Of a stretch of 64,000 nt of DNA, positions 16,570 through 24,402 are shown in pieces. Source of the DNA: Vibrio sp. D404a. GTDB lineage: Bacteria; Pseudomonadota; Gammaproteobacteria; Enterobacterales; Vibrionaceae. The notes under the pieces are model-generated. The model did not search any database. It worked only from the letters and a program-made list of their open reading frames with translations, and was not told the origin of the DNA. Every line of letters starts with the position of its first letter. The first letter of the stretch is position 1. The position numbers and the translations under genes were made by a program. The stretch spans positions 1-64,000 of the forward strand of contig NZ_JAHGAJ010000043.1 in NCBI RefSeq assembly GCF_030248535.1, given 5' to 3'.

Positions 16570-16605
16570 GTCATTCCGAGGAGCCAGAGCGACATCAGGA
16601 ATCTC
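16570..16605. repeat. Short imperfect palindrome, probable dispersed Vibrio repeat
   Basis: GTCATTCC at the left and GGAATCTC at the right flank a purine-rich centre containing GCCAGAGCGACATC. From memory, elements reading GTCATTCC...GGAATCTC are common between Vibrio genes. Only one copy lies in this window, so the repeat status is not shown here. Confidence 0.5.
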
Positions 16606-16636
16606 TTCTCTTAATCTAATCTCTTCGTCGTACGAG

Positions 16637-17146
16637 TTATCCGCAGCACTTTTTATACTTCTTACCACTGCCACAGATACATGGATCGTTGCGGCCAATT
16701 TTAAAGCTCTCTACCGTTTGGTTGAGGCGAGGGTCAATCTCTGGCTCTGGTTGACTTTGCTCTGGGAATTCACCATCGATATAGAACCACAGGCCGTCTT
16801 CACGCACAAAACGGGAACGCTCTTGCATGCAGTATTGTGCGCCGTCTTCATTAAAGTAAGCCTTAAATTCCACATACCCTTCGTCGTTATTAGCACCCGG
16901 CTCTGCGTTTACTACCTCAAGCCCAGCCCAATCACTATCAATCGACTCAGCAATACCTTCGCGTTGCTCTTCAGCGTGGCAGCTTGGATGATAGGTATTC
17001 ACCACATAATCTACGAGACCAAGTACGTGTGCGCTGTATCGAGAACGCATTAGTTGCTCAGGGGTGGTTACACTGTGGTGGTCGTTATGTGCTATTTCAC
17101 AGCACGTAGCGTAGCATTGTTTACTACCGCAAGGGCATTGAGACAT
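16637..17146 (-). CDS. ychJ: YchJ/UPF0225 family SEC-C motif protein
   Basis: 169 residues of unknown biochemical function. A Cys-rich motif at each end (CPCGSKQCYATCC at the N-terminus, DPCICGSGKKYKKCCG at the C-terminus) are SEC-C-type zinc-binding motifs, and the middle is an NTF2-like YchJ domain. The open frame reaches 17221. I chose the ATG at 17146 because it places the first SEC-C motif at the N-terminus and has AGGA upstream on the coding strand. That ribosome site lies directly beside the terminator of the upstream gene. E. coli YchJ is slightly shorter. Confidence 0.9.
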   Translation of the reverse strand: MSQCPCGSKQCYATCCEIAHNDHHSVTTPEQLMRSRYSAHVLGLVDYVVNTYHPSCHAEEQREGIAESIDSDWAGLEVVNAEPGANNDEGYVEFKAYFNEDGAQYCMQERSRFVREDGLWFYIDGEFPEQSQPEPEIDPRLNQTVESFKIGRNDPCICGSGKKYKKCCG

Positions 17147-17158
17147 GAATCGAGTCCT

Positions 17159-17182
17159 ATAAAAATGGCCTCTAAGAGGCCA
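17159..17182 (-). terminator. Terminator between the EAL-HDOD gene and ychJ
   Basis: TGGCCTC and GAGGCCA with loop of three bases at 17166-17182, followed on the minus strand by TTTTTAT. It ends about 12 bases before the ychJ start. Confidence 0.8.
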
Positions 17183-17246
17183 TAAACGTTGTTTGGATGA
17201 ACATTGCGGGTAGTTTAACAAAAACTATTGTGAGCAATAAACTCAT

Positions 17247-18464
17247 TTACGCTGTTGTAGGGGAGAGCAGGTCCTGAGCCCAGTTCGTCGCCTCGTCGTA
17301 AGTTTGACCCAATTGCGCCTCTGTTAGCTTAAGTAGATTACGAATTCGTGTTGCTTCATCCCAGCGAGCTTGCTCATAAGCGACAACCATCGCTAAGATC
17401 GCACCGAGAACCCCTTTGCGATTAACTAAGGCTTGCTTGATCTCTTCGTCAATAGGCACTGCATCCAGCACTTCATGCAGAGGCTGATCCAGCAATGAGT
17501 CAAGCAGTGAGAACATACCGGTTAAGAACGCTTGTCCGGGCTCTTCCTTAACGCGCATTTTCTCGATAAGGAGCTCGCATTGTCTTGCTCTGATAACGGC
17601 TAATCCGTAAAGCGAATCTGGCTTATCTTCCTTGGCAGAGGCAATCGCCACCAAAGAGACAAACTTACGTAGTTTCTGTTCACCCAAATAAACCAGAGCT
17701 TGTCGGAAGGAGCGAATGGTTGTCACTGCGCCGCCAGCAGAGTTTACATAGGTGAGTAATTTATAAGATAGCGTCACATCTAAGGTGATCAGTCGCTCGA
17801 CCTCATTAAAATCGATCGGGTCGTTAGCAATTTCTTTGCACAATTGAATGGTGGTGAGAAACGCTGGGTTTAAAGCGCGCGTTTGAATCATCTCAGGCTT
17901 GCTAAAGAAATAGCCTTGGAAATAACAGAAACCGGCGGCTTTTGCTTGTTCATATTCTTCGTGCGTTTCGACTTTTTCAGCAAGGAACTTAATGTCGAGA
18001 CCACGAAGGGTACTCATAAACATTGATGCCTTTGCGATCGGCACAAGTCGGATATCAAACTTAATGATTGAGACGTAAGGAAGGAATCGTTTCCAAGCTT
18101 TGCTCGGCACAAAATCATCCAACGCAATCGTGTAACCCGCGTCATAGATGGTTTGGATGGCGTGAAGTAACTCGTCTGTTGGTTCACAGTCTTCGAGAAT
18201 TTCAACCACCAAACTCTCTTTTGGGAATAGGGTTGGGACTAAGTTGATGAGACTAGCGTAAGGAAAGTTAACGAAACCGAGCTTATCCCCAAGGGTGTTA
18301 TAGTGGGTAGATAAGAAGTGATCGGACAGTAAGCGACTAGTAGCAAGCTCAGGCTCGACTTCTGGAAACGTGTTTTTGGGACCGTCTCTAAAAAGTAACT
18401 CGTAACCTATGGTTTTCTTATCAATATCGAGTATTGGCTGGCGTGCTACGTATGAATATTTCAC
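17247..18464 (-). CDS. EAL-HDOD signalling protein (YuxH type)
   Basis: 405-residue cytoplasmic protein with an N-terminal EAL-like domain (about 1-190) and a HDOD domain (about 195-390). Counterparts of the usual c-di-GMP phosphodiesterase residues are visible: Glu in YELLFRDG, Asn in VNFPY, Glu in VVEILED, Asp-Asp in ALDDF, Lys in IKFD and Glu in LAEKVET. The loop-6 motif normally reading DFGTGYSS is replaced by DFVPSKAW, so activity is doubtful. HDOD domains usually make regulatory contacts. It is monocistronic, with its own terminator. Vibrio paralogues influence motility and biofilm, but the specific role here is unknown. Confidence 0.9.
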   Translation of the reverse strand: MKYSYVARQPILDIDKKTIGYELLFRDGPKNTFPEVEPELATSRLLSDHFLSTHYNTLGDKLGFVNFPYASLINLVPTLFPKESLVVEILEDCEPTDELLHAIQTIYDAGYTIALDDFVPSKAWKRFLPYVSIIKFDIRLVPIAKASMFMSTLRGLDIKFLAEKVETHEEYEQAKAAGFCYFQGYFFSKPEMIQTRALNPAFLTTIQLCKEIANDPIDFNEVERLITLDVTLSYKLLTYVNSAGGAVTTIRSFRQALVYLGEQKLRKFVSLVAIASAKEDKPDSLYGLAVIRARQCELLIEKMRVKEEPGQAFLTGMFSLLDSLLDQPLHEVLDAVPIDEEIKQALVNRKGVLGAILAMVVAYEQARWDEATRIRNLLKLTEAQLGQTYDEATNWAQDLLSPTTA

Positions 18465-18580
18465 TTAGTATTGCGTTCGGTTTAGTTTTAATAGACTGAT
18501 AATAGCTAATTCTGAGGAAATTACCATATACAATCATAGAAAGTCTGACCCATAATAATAAACCGTATGAAACAGCGGGT

Positions 18581-19324
18581 TTAGTTATGAAATCGGTTGC
18601 TAAACTTTCTGCTTTCTAGTTCAAACCCTTCTGGAGTCATAACTAAAACAGAGCCTTGTGTGTACCAATCACCCAATACGATTCGGGTTTGTTGCTCTTG
18701 TTTATCGTTATCAAAGTAGTGAACGTTGGGTCTATGGGTGTGGCCATGAATCATTAGGTCAACACGGTTGTCTTGCATCACCTTTTCAACTTCCGACTGC
18801 GTCACATCCATGATGTCTAGTGACTTGGTCTGTTTGTCGTCTTTGATATCAGACTGAACCTTAGAGACGATCTTCTTCTTAACGAAAAATGGAATACGGT
18901 TGAAAACCCATTGTAGCCATGGCTGATGGACTTTTTCTCTGAATGCGAGGTACTTAACATCCTCAGTACAGAGCGTATCGCCATGAAGAACGACGGCTTT
19001 CTTACCATAGATGTCGATGACTTCAACTTCATCGAGCAGTTGAACACCCGTCTGCTTAGCGAACCTTTTGCCAACCAAGAAATCTCGATTACCTTGAGTG
19101 AAGTAACAAGGGACGCCTTTGGCAATCAGATCGATGAATGCTTGGCGGATAGATTGTGCAAAGTCACTCTTATCATCATCTCCGATCCAGAATTCGAAAA
19201 GATCACCGAGTACATAAAGCGCATCAGCCTCTACCGCTTCATTTTCCATAAAAGTAAAAAAGCAGTCGGTAATGTCTGGGCGAGAAGGGGTGAGGTGCAG
19301 GTCTGAGATAAAATATGTTTTCAT
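18581..19324 (-). CDS. lpxH: UDP-2,3-diacylglucosamine diphosphatase
   Basis: Mn-dependent calcineurin-like phosphoesterase of lipid A synthesis; it cleaves UDP-diacylglucosamine to lipid X plus UMP at the inner membrane surface. Metal motifs: SDLHL (residues 7-11), GDLFEFW (near 41), GNRDFLVG, HGDTLC and HGHTHRPN. 247 residues, slightly over the usual 240. It starts 9 bases after a terminator hairpin that follows ppiB and has no Shine-Dalgarno in that gap. Confidence 0.96.
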   Translation of the reverse strand: MKTYFISDLHLTPSRPDITDCFFTFMENEAVEADALYVLGDLFEFWIGDDDKSDFAQSIRQAFIDLIAKGVPCYFTQGNRDFLVGKRFAKQTGVQLLDEVEVIDIYGKKAVVLHGDTLCTEDVKYLAFREKVHQPWLQWVFNRIPFFVKKKIVSKVQSDIKDDKQTKSLDIMDVTQSEVEKVMQDNRVDLMIHGHTHRPNVHYFDNDKQEQQTRIVLGDWYTQGSVLVMTPEGFELESRKFSNRFHN

Positions 19325-19332
19325 ACAGTTTT

Positions 19333-19358
19333 AAAAAAAGGGAGCGAGTGCTCCCTTG
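19333..19358 (-). terminator. Terminator between ppiB and lpxH
   Basis: AAGGGAGC (19338-19345), loop GAGT, GCTCCCTT (19350-19357); on the minus strand a run of seven T follows. The run ends only about 8 bases before the lpxH start codon. Confidence 0.9.
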
Positions 19359-19403
19359 TCCTAATTATTGATGTATCAATGGTGAATACGAATCGGAGGC
19401 TGA

Positions 19404-19898
19404 TTAAGCTTCGATTGTTGTACCAGTGATGATCACTTCTTCTAGTGGTACGTCTTGGTGCATACCCATAGAGCCAGTGCTAACACCTTTAATTTGGTTT
19501 ACAACGTCCATGCCTTCTACAACTTCAGCGAATACACAGTAACCCCAACCGTCTAGGCTTTCGCTACGGAAATCTAGGAATGTGTTGTCGTTAACGTTGA
19601 TGAAGAACTGAGAGCTTGCAGAATGCGGTTCCATTGTGCGAGCCATTGCTAGCGTACCTACTTTGTTGCTTAGGCCGTTGTTTGCTTCGTTCTTGATTGT
19701 TGCACGAGTTGCTTTTTCTTTAAGGCCAGAAGTCATGCCGCCGCCTTGAATCATGAAACCATCGATAACACGGTGGAATAGTGTGTTGTCGTAGAAACCG
19801 TCACGGCAATACTGTAGGAAGTTTGCGCTTGTTTCTGGTGCTTTCTCTTCATTTAGTTGAACTTTGATGTCACCAAAATTTGTGTGAAGGATGATCAT
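19404..19898 (-). CDS. ppiB: Peptidyl-prolyl cis-trans isomerase B (cyclophilin)
   Basis: Cytoplasmic cyclophilin of 164 residues without a signal peptide, hence PpiB rather than PpiA. Active-site blocks: LFHRVIDGFMIQGGG (catalytic Arg), ASSQFFINVNDNTFLDF, and the Trp-containing LDGWGYCVFAEV. It is upstream of lpxH on the same strand, the same arrangement as in E. coli, and divergent from cysS. Confidence 0.97.
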   Translation of the reverse strand: MIILHTNFGDIKVQLNEEKAPETSANFLQYCRDGFYDNTLFHRVIDGFMIQGGGMTSGLKEKATRATIKNEANNGLSNKVGTLAMARTMEPHSASSQFFINVNDNTFLDFRSESLDGWGYCVFAEVVEGMDVVNQIKGVSTGSMGMHQDVPLEEVIITGTTIEA

Positions 19899-20089
19899 GA
19901 TTGTTACCTTACTGTCTTTTTTAATATGAAAGGCGATTCTAGCCTAGTTTGATTGAGTTTCAAAATACGAAATCACCAATAGATAACAAGGAGTTTAGCC
20001 GATTTGGCGGCTAAAGGTATTACCTATTAAGTAATGACTTGTTATACTGCGAGTCTTATTTCGATTCATCCACAATATAGATAGAGATC

Positions 20090-21472
20090 ATGTTGAAGAT
20101 ATATAACACACTCACAAGACAGAAAGAGGAATTCAAACCAATTACAGCTGGCAAAGTCGGCATGTACGTCTGTGGGGTAACCATTTACGATCTCTGTCAC
20201 ATCGGTCATGGCCGTACTTTCGTCTCTTTCGACGTAGTATCACGCTACCTGCGTTACCTTGGCTATGACCTAACGTTTGTTCGCAACATCACTGACATCG
20301 ACGACAAAATCATCAAACGTGCGAACGAAAACGGTGAATCTTGTGACTCGCTAACTGAGCGTCTAATCGGTGAGATGCACGCGGACTTTGATGCGCTGAA
20401 CATGAAGCGTCCAGACGTTGAACCACGCGCTACAGAATTCATTACCGAGATCATCGAGTTGGTAGAGACTCTGATCGCTCGTGGCTTTGCTTATGTAGCA
20501 AGCAACGGTGACGTGATGTTCGAAGTGAAGAAGTTTGAAGAGTACGGCAAACTGTCTAAACAAGACCTTGACCAACTGCAAGCGGGCGCTCGTGTTGATA
20601 TCGAATCAGCAAAACGCAGCCCACTAGACTTCGTTCTTTGGAAAATGTCTAAGCCAGGCGAACCAACATGGGAATCTCCATGGGGCCCAGGTCGTCCAGG
20701 TTGGCACATTGAATGTTCTGCAATGAACTCTTCAATTCTAGGTAACCATTTTGACATTCATGGCGGTGGTTCTGACCTTCAGTTCCCGCACCACGAGAAC
20801 GAAATCGCACAATCCTGCTGTGCTCACGGTACTGACTATGTAAACACTTGGATGCACAGCGGTATGGTGATGGTTGATAAAGAGAAGATGTCTAAATCTC
20901 TGGGTAACTTCTTCACGATTCGTGACGTTCTTGGTCACTACGATGCTGAAACGGTTCGTTACTTCCTGATGTCTGGTCACTACCGTAGCCAACTGAACTA
21001 CAGCGAAGATAACCTAAACCAAGCGCGTTCTGCACTAGAGCGTCTATATACATCACTACGTGGTCTTGACCTAACGGTTGCACCTGCGGGTGGCGAAGAG
21101 TACGTGACTCGCTTTACAACTGCGATGAACGATGACTTTAACACGCCTGAAGCATACTCAGTTCTGTTCGACATGGCGCGCGAAGTGAACCGCCTGAAAA
21201 CAGAAAACCTAGAGAAAGCGAGCGAGCTTGGTGCGCTAATGCGTGAGCTGGCTGACGTGATCGGTATCCTTCACCAAGAGCCTGAGTCTTTCCTTCAAGG
21301 TGAAGCGGGTGATGACGATGAAGTGGCTGAAATTGAAGCACTAATCAAGCTGCGTAATGACTCTCGTGCCTCTAAGGACTGGGCTAACGCCGACCTTGCA
21401 CGTGACAAGCTGAACGAGCTAGGAATCATCCTAGAAGACGGGCCAGAAGGCACAACTTGGCGTCGTAAGTAA
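20090..21472 (+). CDS. cysS: Cysteinyl-tRNA synthetase
   Basis: Class Ia aminoacyl-tRNA synthetase, 460 residues, like E. coli CysRS (461). ATP motifs are HIGHGRTF (about residue 37) and KEKMSKSLGNF (about residue 265). Zinc-site residues are Cys28 in YVCGVTIYD, the Cys in WHIECSAM and the His/Glu in FPHHENEIAQ. Monocistronic, divergent from ppiB, with a strong terminator after it. Confidence 0.98.
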   Translation: MLKIYNTLTRQKEEFKPITAGKVGMYVCGVTIYDLCHIGHGRTFVSFDVVSRYLRYLGYDLTFVRNITDIDDKIIKRANENGESCDSLTERLIGEMHADFDALNMKRPDVEPRATEFITEIIELVETLIARGFAYVASNGDVMFEVKKFEEYGKLSKQDLDQLQAGARVDIESAKRSPLDFVLWKMSKPGEPTWESPWGPGRPGWHIECSAMNSSILGNHFDIHGGGSDLQFPHHENEIAQSCCAHGTDYVNTWMHSGMVMVDKEKMSKSLGNFFTIRDVLGHYDAETVRYFLMSGHYRSQLNYSEDNLNQARSALERLYTSLRGLDLTVAPAGGEEYVTRFTTAMNDDFNTPEAYSVLFDMAREVNRLKTENLEKASELGALMRELADVIGILHQEPESFLQGEAGDDDEVAEIEALIKLRNDSRASKDWANADLARDKLNELGIILEDGPEGTTWRRK

Positions 21473-21477
21473 TCTTA

Positions 21478-21506
21478 TAAAAAGGGCTGATTTTCAGCCC
21501 TTTTTT
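21478..21506 (+). terminator. Terminator after cysS
   Basis: GGGCTGA (21484-21490), loop TTT, TCAGCCC (21494-21500) and TTTTTT. Confidence 0.93.
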
Positions 21507-21569
21507 CTAGCAAAAATCTATATACACCTTTAATTCCATATTCAATTTATACTAAACAGGAATATTTCT

Positions 21570-22148
21570 GTGGCTCAGATGTATTTTTATTACTCTGCGA
21601 TGAACGCGGGTAAATCAACAACGCTCCTACAGTCTTCTTTTAATTATCAAGAGCGTGGCATGACTCCCGTCATCTTTACCGCAGCCCTAGACGACCGTTA
21701 CGGTGTAGGGAAGGTAAGTTCTCGTATTGGTCTTCAGTCAGAAGCTCAGCTGTTCAAAAGTGATACGGATCTATTCCAAGCGATTGCAGCGCTGAATGAA
21801 GAAGAAAAGCGCCACTGTGTTCTGATTGATGAGTGCCAGTTCTTATCGAAAGAGCAGGTATATCAGTTAACTGAGGTAGTGGATAAACTGCATATTCCTG
21901 TGCTTTGTTACGGACTAAGAACAGACTTCCTTGGTGAATTGTTTGAAGGCAGTAAGTATCTACTGTCTTGGGCTGATAAGCTGGTGGAACTGAAAACGAT
22001 TTGTCACTGTGGTCGTAAAGCGAACATGGTAATTCGTACCGATGAGCACGGTGTAGCGATTGCAGAGGGTGACCAAGTTGCAATTGGTGGCAATGACAAA
22101 TATGTCTCTGTGTGTCGTCTGCACTACAAAGAAGCGCTCGGCAAGTAA
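21570..22148 (+). CDS. tdk: Thymidine kinase
   Basis: Type II thymidine kinase, 192 residues. GTG start after ACAGGAATATTTCT; MAQMYFYYSAMNAGKST aligns with E. coli Tdk and contains the P-loop. LIDECQFL carries the Walker B/catalytic Glu. Zinc ligands are in the CHCGRK lasso region and the C-terminal CRLHY. It salvages thymidine to dTMP. It has its own terminator. Confidence 0.97.
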   Translation: MAQMYFYYSAMNAGKSTTLLQSSFNYQERGMTPVIFTAALDDRYGVGKVSSRIGLQSEAQLFKSDTDLFQAIAALNEEEKRHCVLIDECQFLSKEQVYQLTEVVDKLHIPVLCYGLRTDFLGELFEGSKYLLSWADKLVELKTICHCGRKANMVIRTDEHGVAIAEGDQVAIGGNDKYVSVCRLHYKEALGK

Positions 22149-22188
22149 CCTTAGGTCTAAGAATAGAAACGTTAGCGCTAAGAATAGG

Positions 22189-22221
22189 AAACGGTGGTCT
22201 GTGATAGGCCACCGTTTTTTT
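22189..22221 (+). terminator. Terminator after tdk
   Basis: AACGGTGG (22190-22197) and CCACCGTT (22209-22216), followed by TTTTT. Confidence 0.9.
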
Positions 22222-22260
22222 ATTTGCTCGATAAAGAGCTATTAGACGCGTACTGTCTTC

Positions 22261-22896
22261 TTAAGACTCAAACCCAACCGCTTTGAGTTGCTGGTAAGCT
22301 GATTCCACATTATCTGGGATAGGAAGTGCGATTTGAAAGCCGCGTTCTGGGTAATCTTTAATGCGTTCAAAGTCTGCAAGCAGGGCGCCTAAAACCATGT
22401 CCAGCGGCAGATCTTCATTACAATAGTCTATCCAGTGTCGCCATTGAGAGGTCACGGTGATTTCGGCATCCTCATCAGGCCATTGCTGCTTAAACGTTGC
22501 ATAGGTTCGCTTCTCCATAAATGGCTTTTGAACCAGAGTTAAGCGCTTTGGCACCTTGCCGCGATTGTTTAACAGTTCATAAGTAAAACGGACATTTTCG
22601 CCAGTATTGCTTGCCTGTGTTTCTAGCAATATAGCCGAATCGGGAACCCCACAATCGCGCGCCACTGCGGCAAAGGCTTCTGCCTCACTTCGGTTGAACT
22701 GGCCTTCAGTAAATCGACCTACGCCACCAGAAAATACGATGTAGGGCGCAATACCTTGTTTATAGAGCTGCGCGGCATACTCAGCAACACGGGTGTCGTT
22801 ACTGCATAATACAAACAGACAGTCAGACTTTGATGGCGTATCACCGACCTTCATGTAATCCCACAAGGTATCAATCGCTCGATGTAATTTAGTCAT
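22261..22896 (-). CDS. YdcF-like DUF218 protein
   Basis: 211 residues without a signal peptide or membrane segment, so a cytoplasmic YdcF type rather than the membrane-bound SanA or ElyC type. DUF218 features: FVLCSNDTRVAEYAAQLY, VFSGGVGR, NRSEAEAFAAVARDCGVP and LETQASNTGENVRFTYELL. E. coli YdcF binds S-adenosylmethionine in vitro, but its reaction is unknown. The start codon lies 8 bases inside the end of the upstream dehydrogenase-like gene, so the two are translationally coupled. Confidence 0.85.
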   Translation of the reverse strand: MTKLHRAIDTLWDYMKVGDTPSKSDCLFVLCSNDTRVAEYAAQLYKQGIAPYIVFSGGVGRFTEGQFNRSEAEAFAAVARDCGVPDSAILLETQASNTGENVRFTYELLNNRGKVPKRLTLVQKPFMEKRTYATFKQQWPDEDAEITVTSQWRHWIDYCNEDLPLDMVLGALLADFERIKDYPERGFQIALPIPDNVESAYQQLKAVGFES

Positions 22897-23731
22897 CTAA
22901 TGCATCCAAGGTTGAGTTGTATTTGAAGGAGAAACCTAAATTAATGATCTTCTCAGATGAGACTCTCTTGTCAGGTGTATCGACAATCGGTGGTAATGGC
23001 TCTTTGCTGTTGGCGCTCTTGAGTGCCGCAGCATAAAACTCCGCCTTGCTTACGGTGTTGGGTGTGGTGACGTTGACGACTTGGTTGTGCAGCTGGGTTA
23101 TTGCGAAATCAACCGCACGAATCGCATCATCTAAGTGAAGCATGTTGGCGGGAGCCTGCGAACTAACCTGCTTTAACTTGCTCGCAAAACGTGATGGATG
23201 GCGGTTAGGGCCAATCAACCCACTGAAACGAAGAATCGTGTAGTCGATGCCAGAATCAATGACCGCTTGTTCTGCGGTTAGCATAATGGTTGCGTTATCA
23301 GAAAAAGCGTAAGGGGAGTCTTGCTTGGCTAAATGCAATGCAGCGTCGTTTTCATCAATGGTGCCAGGTTTTTCTGGATACACTGTCGTCGAGCTGACCA
23401 TGATCAGCTTTTTAATGTTGGCTTTTTGACTGGCCTCTGCGAGTTGGTGCCAGTGTTGAGCATAGGCTTGTCCAGAGCCCTTTCTGAAACCGGGTGGAAA
23501 ACTGCCAATCACTATTTCAATATGGTTTTCTAACATCAGGGAATAGAGCTGAGAAACCGTGTCTGTTTGCTCACCAAAGTGAAAGGCATGTCCGTTTAGT
23601 TGTTGCTCTTGGAGCGCATCGACACCTTGCTGGCTAGTCTTAGTCGCCACCACACTGTGTCCGTGCCTTGATAAATGCGCTGCTAAGGGAGCGCCTACCC
23701 ATCCTGCGCCTACTATCAATATAGATGCCAT
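22889..23731 (-). CDS. NAD(P)-binding epimerase/dehydratase-like protein (atypical SDR)
   Basis: 280 residues. The N-terminal Rossmann motif is ILIVGAGWVGAPLA. VSSTTVYP resembles the SDR active-site Ser strand; the usual YxxxK is not obvious (YAFSDNATIM instead), so this is an atypical SDR of the YeeZ kind. ILRFSGLIGPNR and LHLDDAIRAVDFA are typical of sugar epimerase relatives. The longest frame starts at 23791; ATG 23731 has GAGGG four bases upstream and begins directly with the Rossmann fold. Substrate unknown. First gene of a two-gene unit with the DUF218 gene. Confidence 0.82.
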   Translation of the reverse strand: MASILIVGAGWVGAPLAAHLSRHGHSVVATKTSQQGVDALQEQQLNGHAFHFGEQTDTVSQLYSLMLENHIEIVIGSFPPGFRKGSGQAYAQHWHQLAEASQKANIKKLIMVSSTTVYPEKPGTIDENDAALHLAKQDSPYAFSDNATIMLTAEQAVIDSGIDYTILRFSGLIGPNRHPSRFASKLKQVSSQAPANMLHLDDAIRAVDFAITQLHNQVVNVTTPNTVSKAEFYAAALKSANSKEPLPPIVDTPDKRVSSEKIINLGFSFKYNSTLDALDD

Positions 23732-23844
23732 AAATCCCTCGTTATCGTCATCAATGATGAATCGCTTAATGGACCAAACTGTTGGTCTCAATCACTCTCT
23801 TAAGCCTAACAAACCTTTGTCTAAAAATGAAAATCCTCAAAACG

Positions 23845-23877
23845 AAAAAACTCCATTGCCGAAGCGAATGGAGTTTT
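23845..23877 (-). terminator. Terminator of the TIGR02647 gene
   Basis: AAAACTCCATT (23847-23857) and AATGGAGTTTT (23867-23877) form an 11-bp stem; on the minus strand a T-run continues. Nearly symmetric, so it may also work in the other direction. Confidence 0.88.
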
Positions 23878-23914
23878 AAGAGATAGAAAGTGGCTTACTT
23901 TGCTTAAGTGACGC

Positions 23915-24145
23915 CTATTTTAGAATACGAAGCAGTTTGTCAGCACGTTCTGCAGTTTCAATACCTTCATCAGTGAGGTAGCCGCCGTCTGGCTGAGTAC
24001 ATAGACCTTTATCGAACAAACGCTGTACCGCATCTCTCATTTCCGGAGATGCTTCTTGATGTACCTTAATGCCCGTTGCGGCACTGCTTACATCAAATTG
24101 AAGAAGAAGGTTTAAATCTGCAATGTGTTCAGTGGTGTACTTCAT
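23915..24145 (-). CDS. TIGR02647 family small protein
   Basis: 76 residues, soluble, probably a small winged-helix-like fold (LNLLLQFDVSS, AVQRLFDKGLC, GGYLTDEGIETAERADKLLRIL). I recognise it as the TIGR02647 family, whose function is unknown. The frame is open to 24241; ATG 24145 has TAGGTC four bases upstream and gives the family length of about 80. Single gene with its own terminator. Confidence 0.82.
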   Translation of the reverse strand: MKYTTEHIADLNLLLQFDVSSAATGIKVHQEASPEMRDAVQRLFDKGLCTQPDGGYLTDEGIETAERADKLLRILK

Positions 24146-24402
24146 AATTGACCTATAAATTTTGATGTCTTCTGTTTTCACAATAGTGCGCAATGATAAT
24201 GCAGGCAATAGAAAATCAAGAGAATTGATAACTGATACCAAATTGGGTGTTTAATCAACGAATAGCTTTGTTGTTTGAATTAAATTGGATGAATTATATT
24301 CTCTCGAGCAATGAGTGATGTTCATTTAAAGACGCTTGTAATATATTTGATGTCACAAAAATCTAATGGCACCGAGATGGTGTGAATTATATAAAAAGGA
24401 AA

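Noticed and set aside
16568..17053. 161-residue plus-strand frame opposite ychJ
   Set aside because: Hydrophobic run looks like membrane segments, but it is antisense to a clear SEC-C protein and starts in the intergenic repeat.
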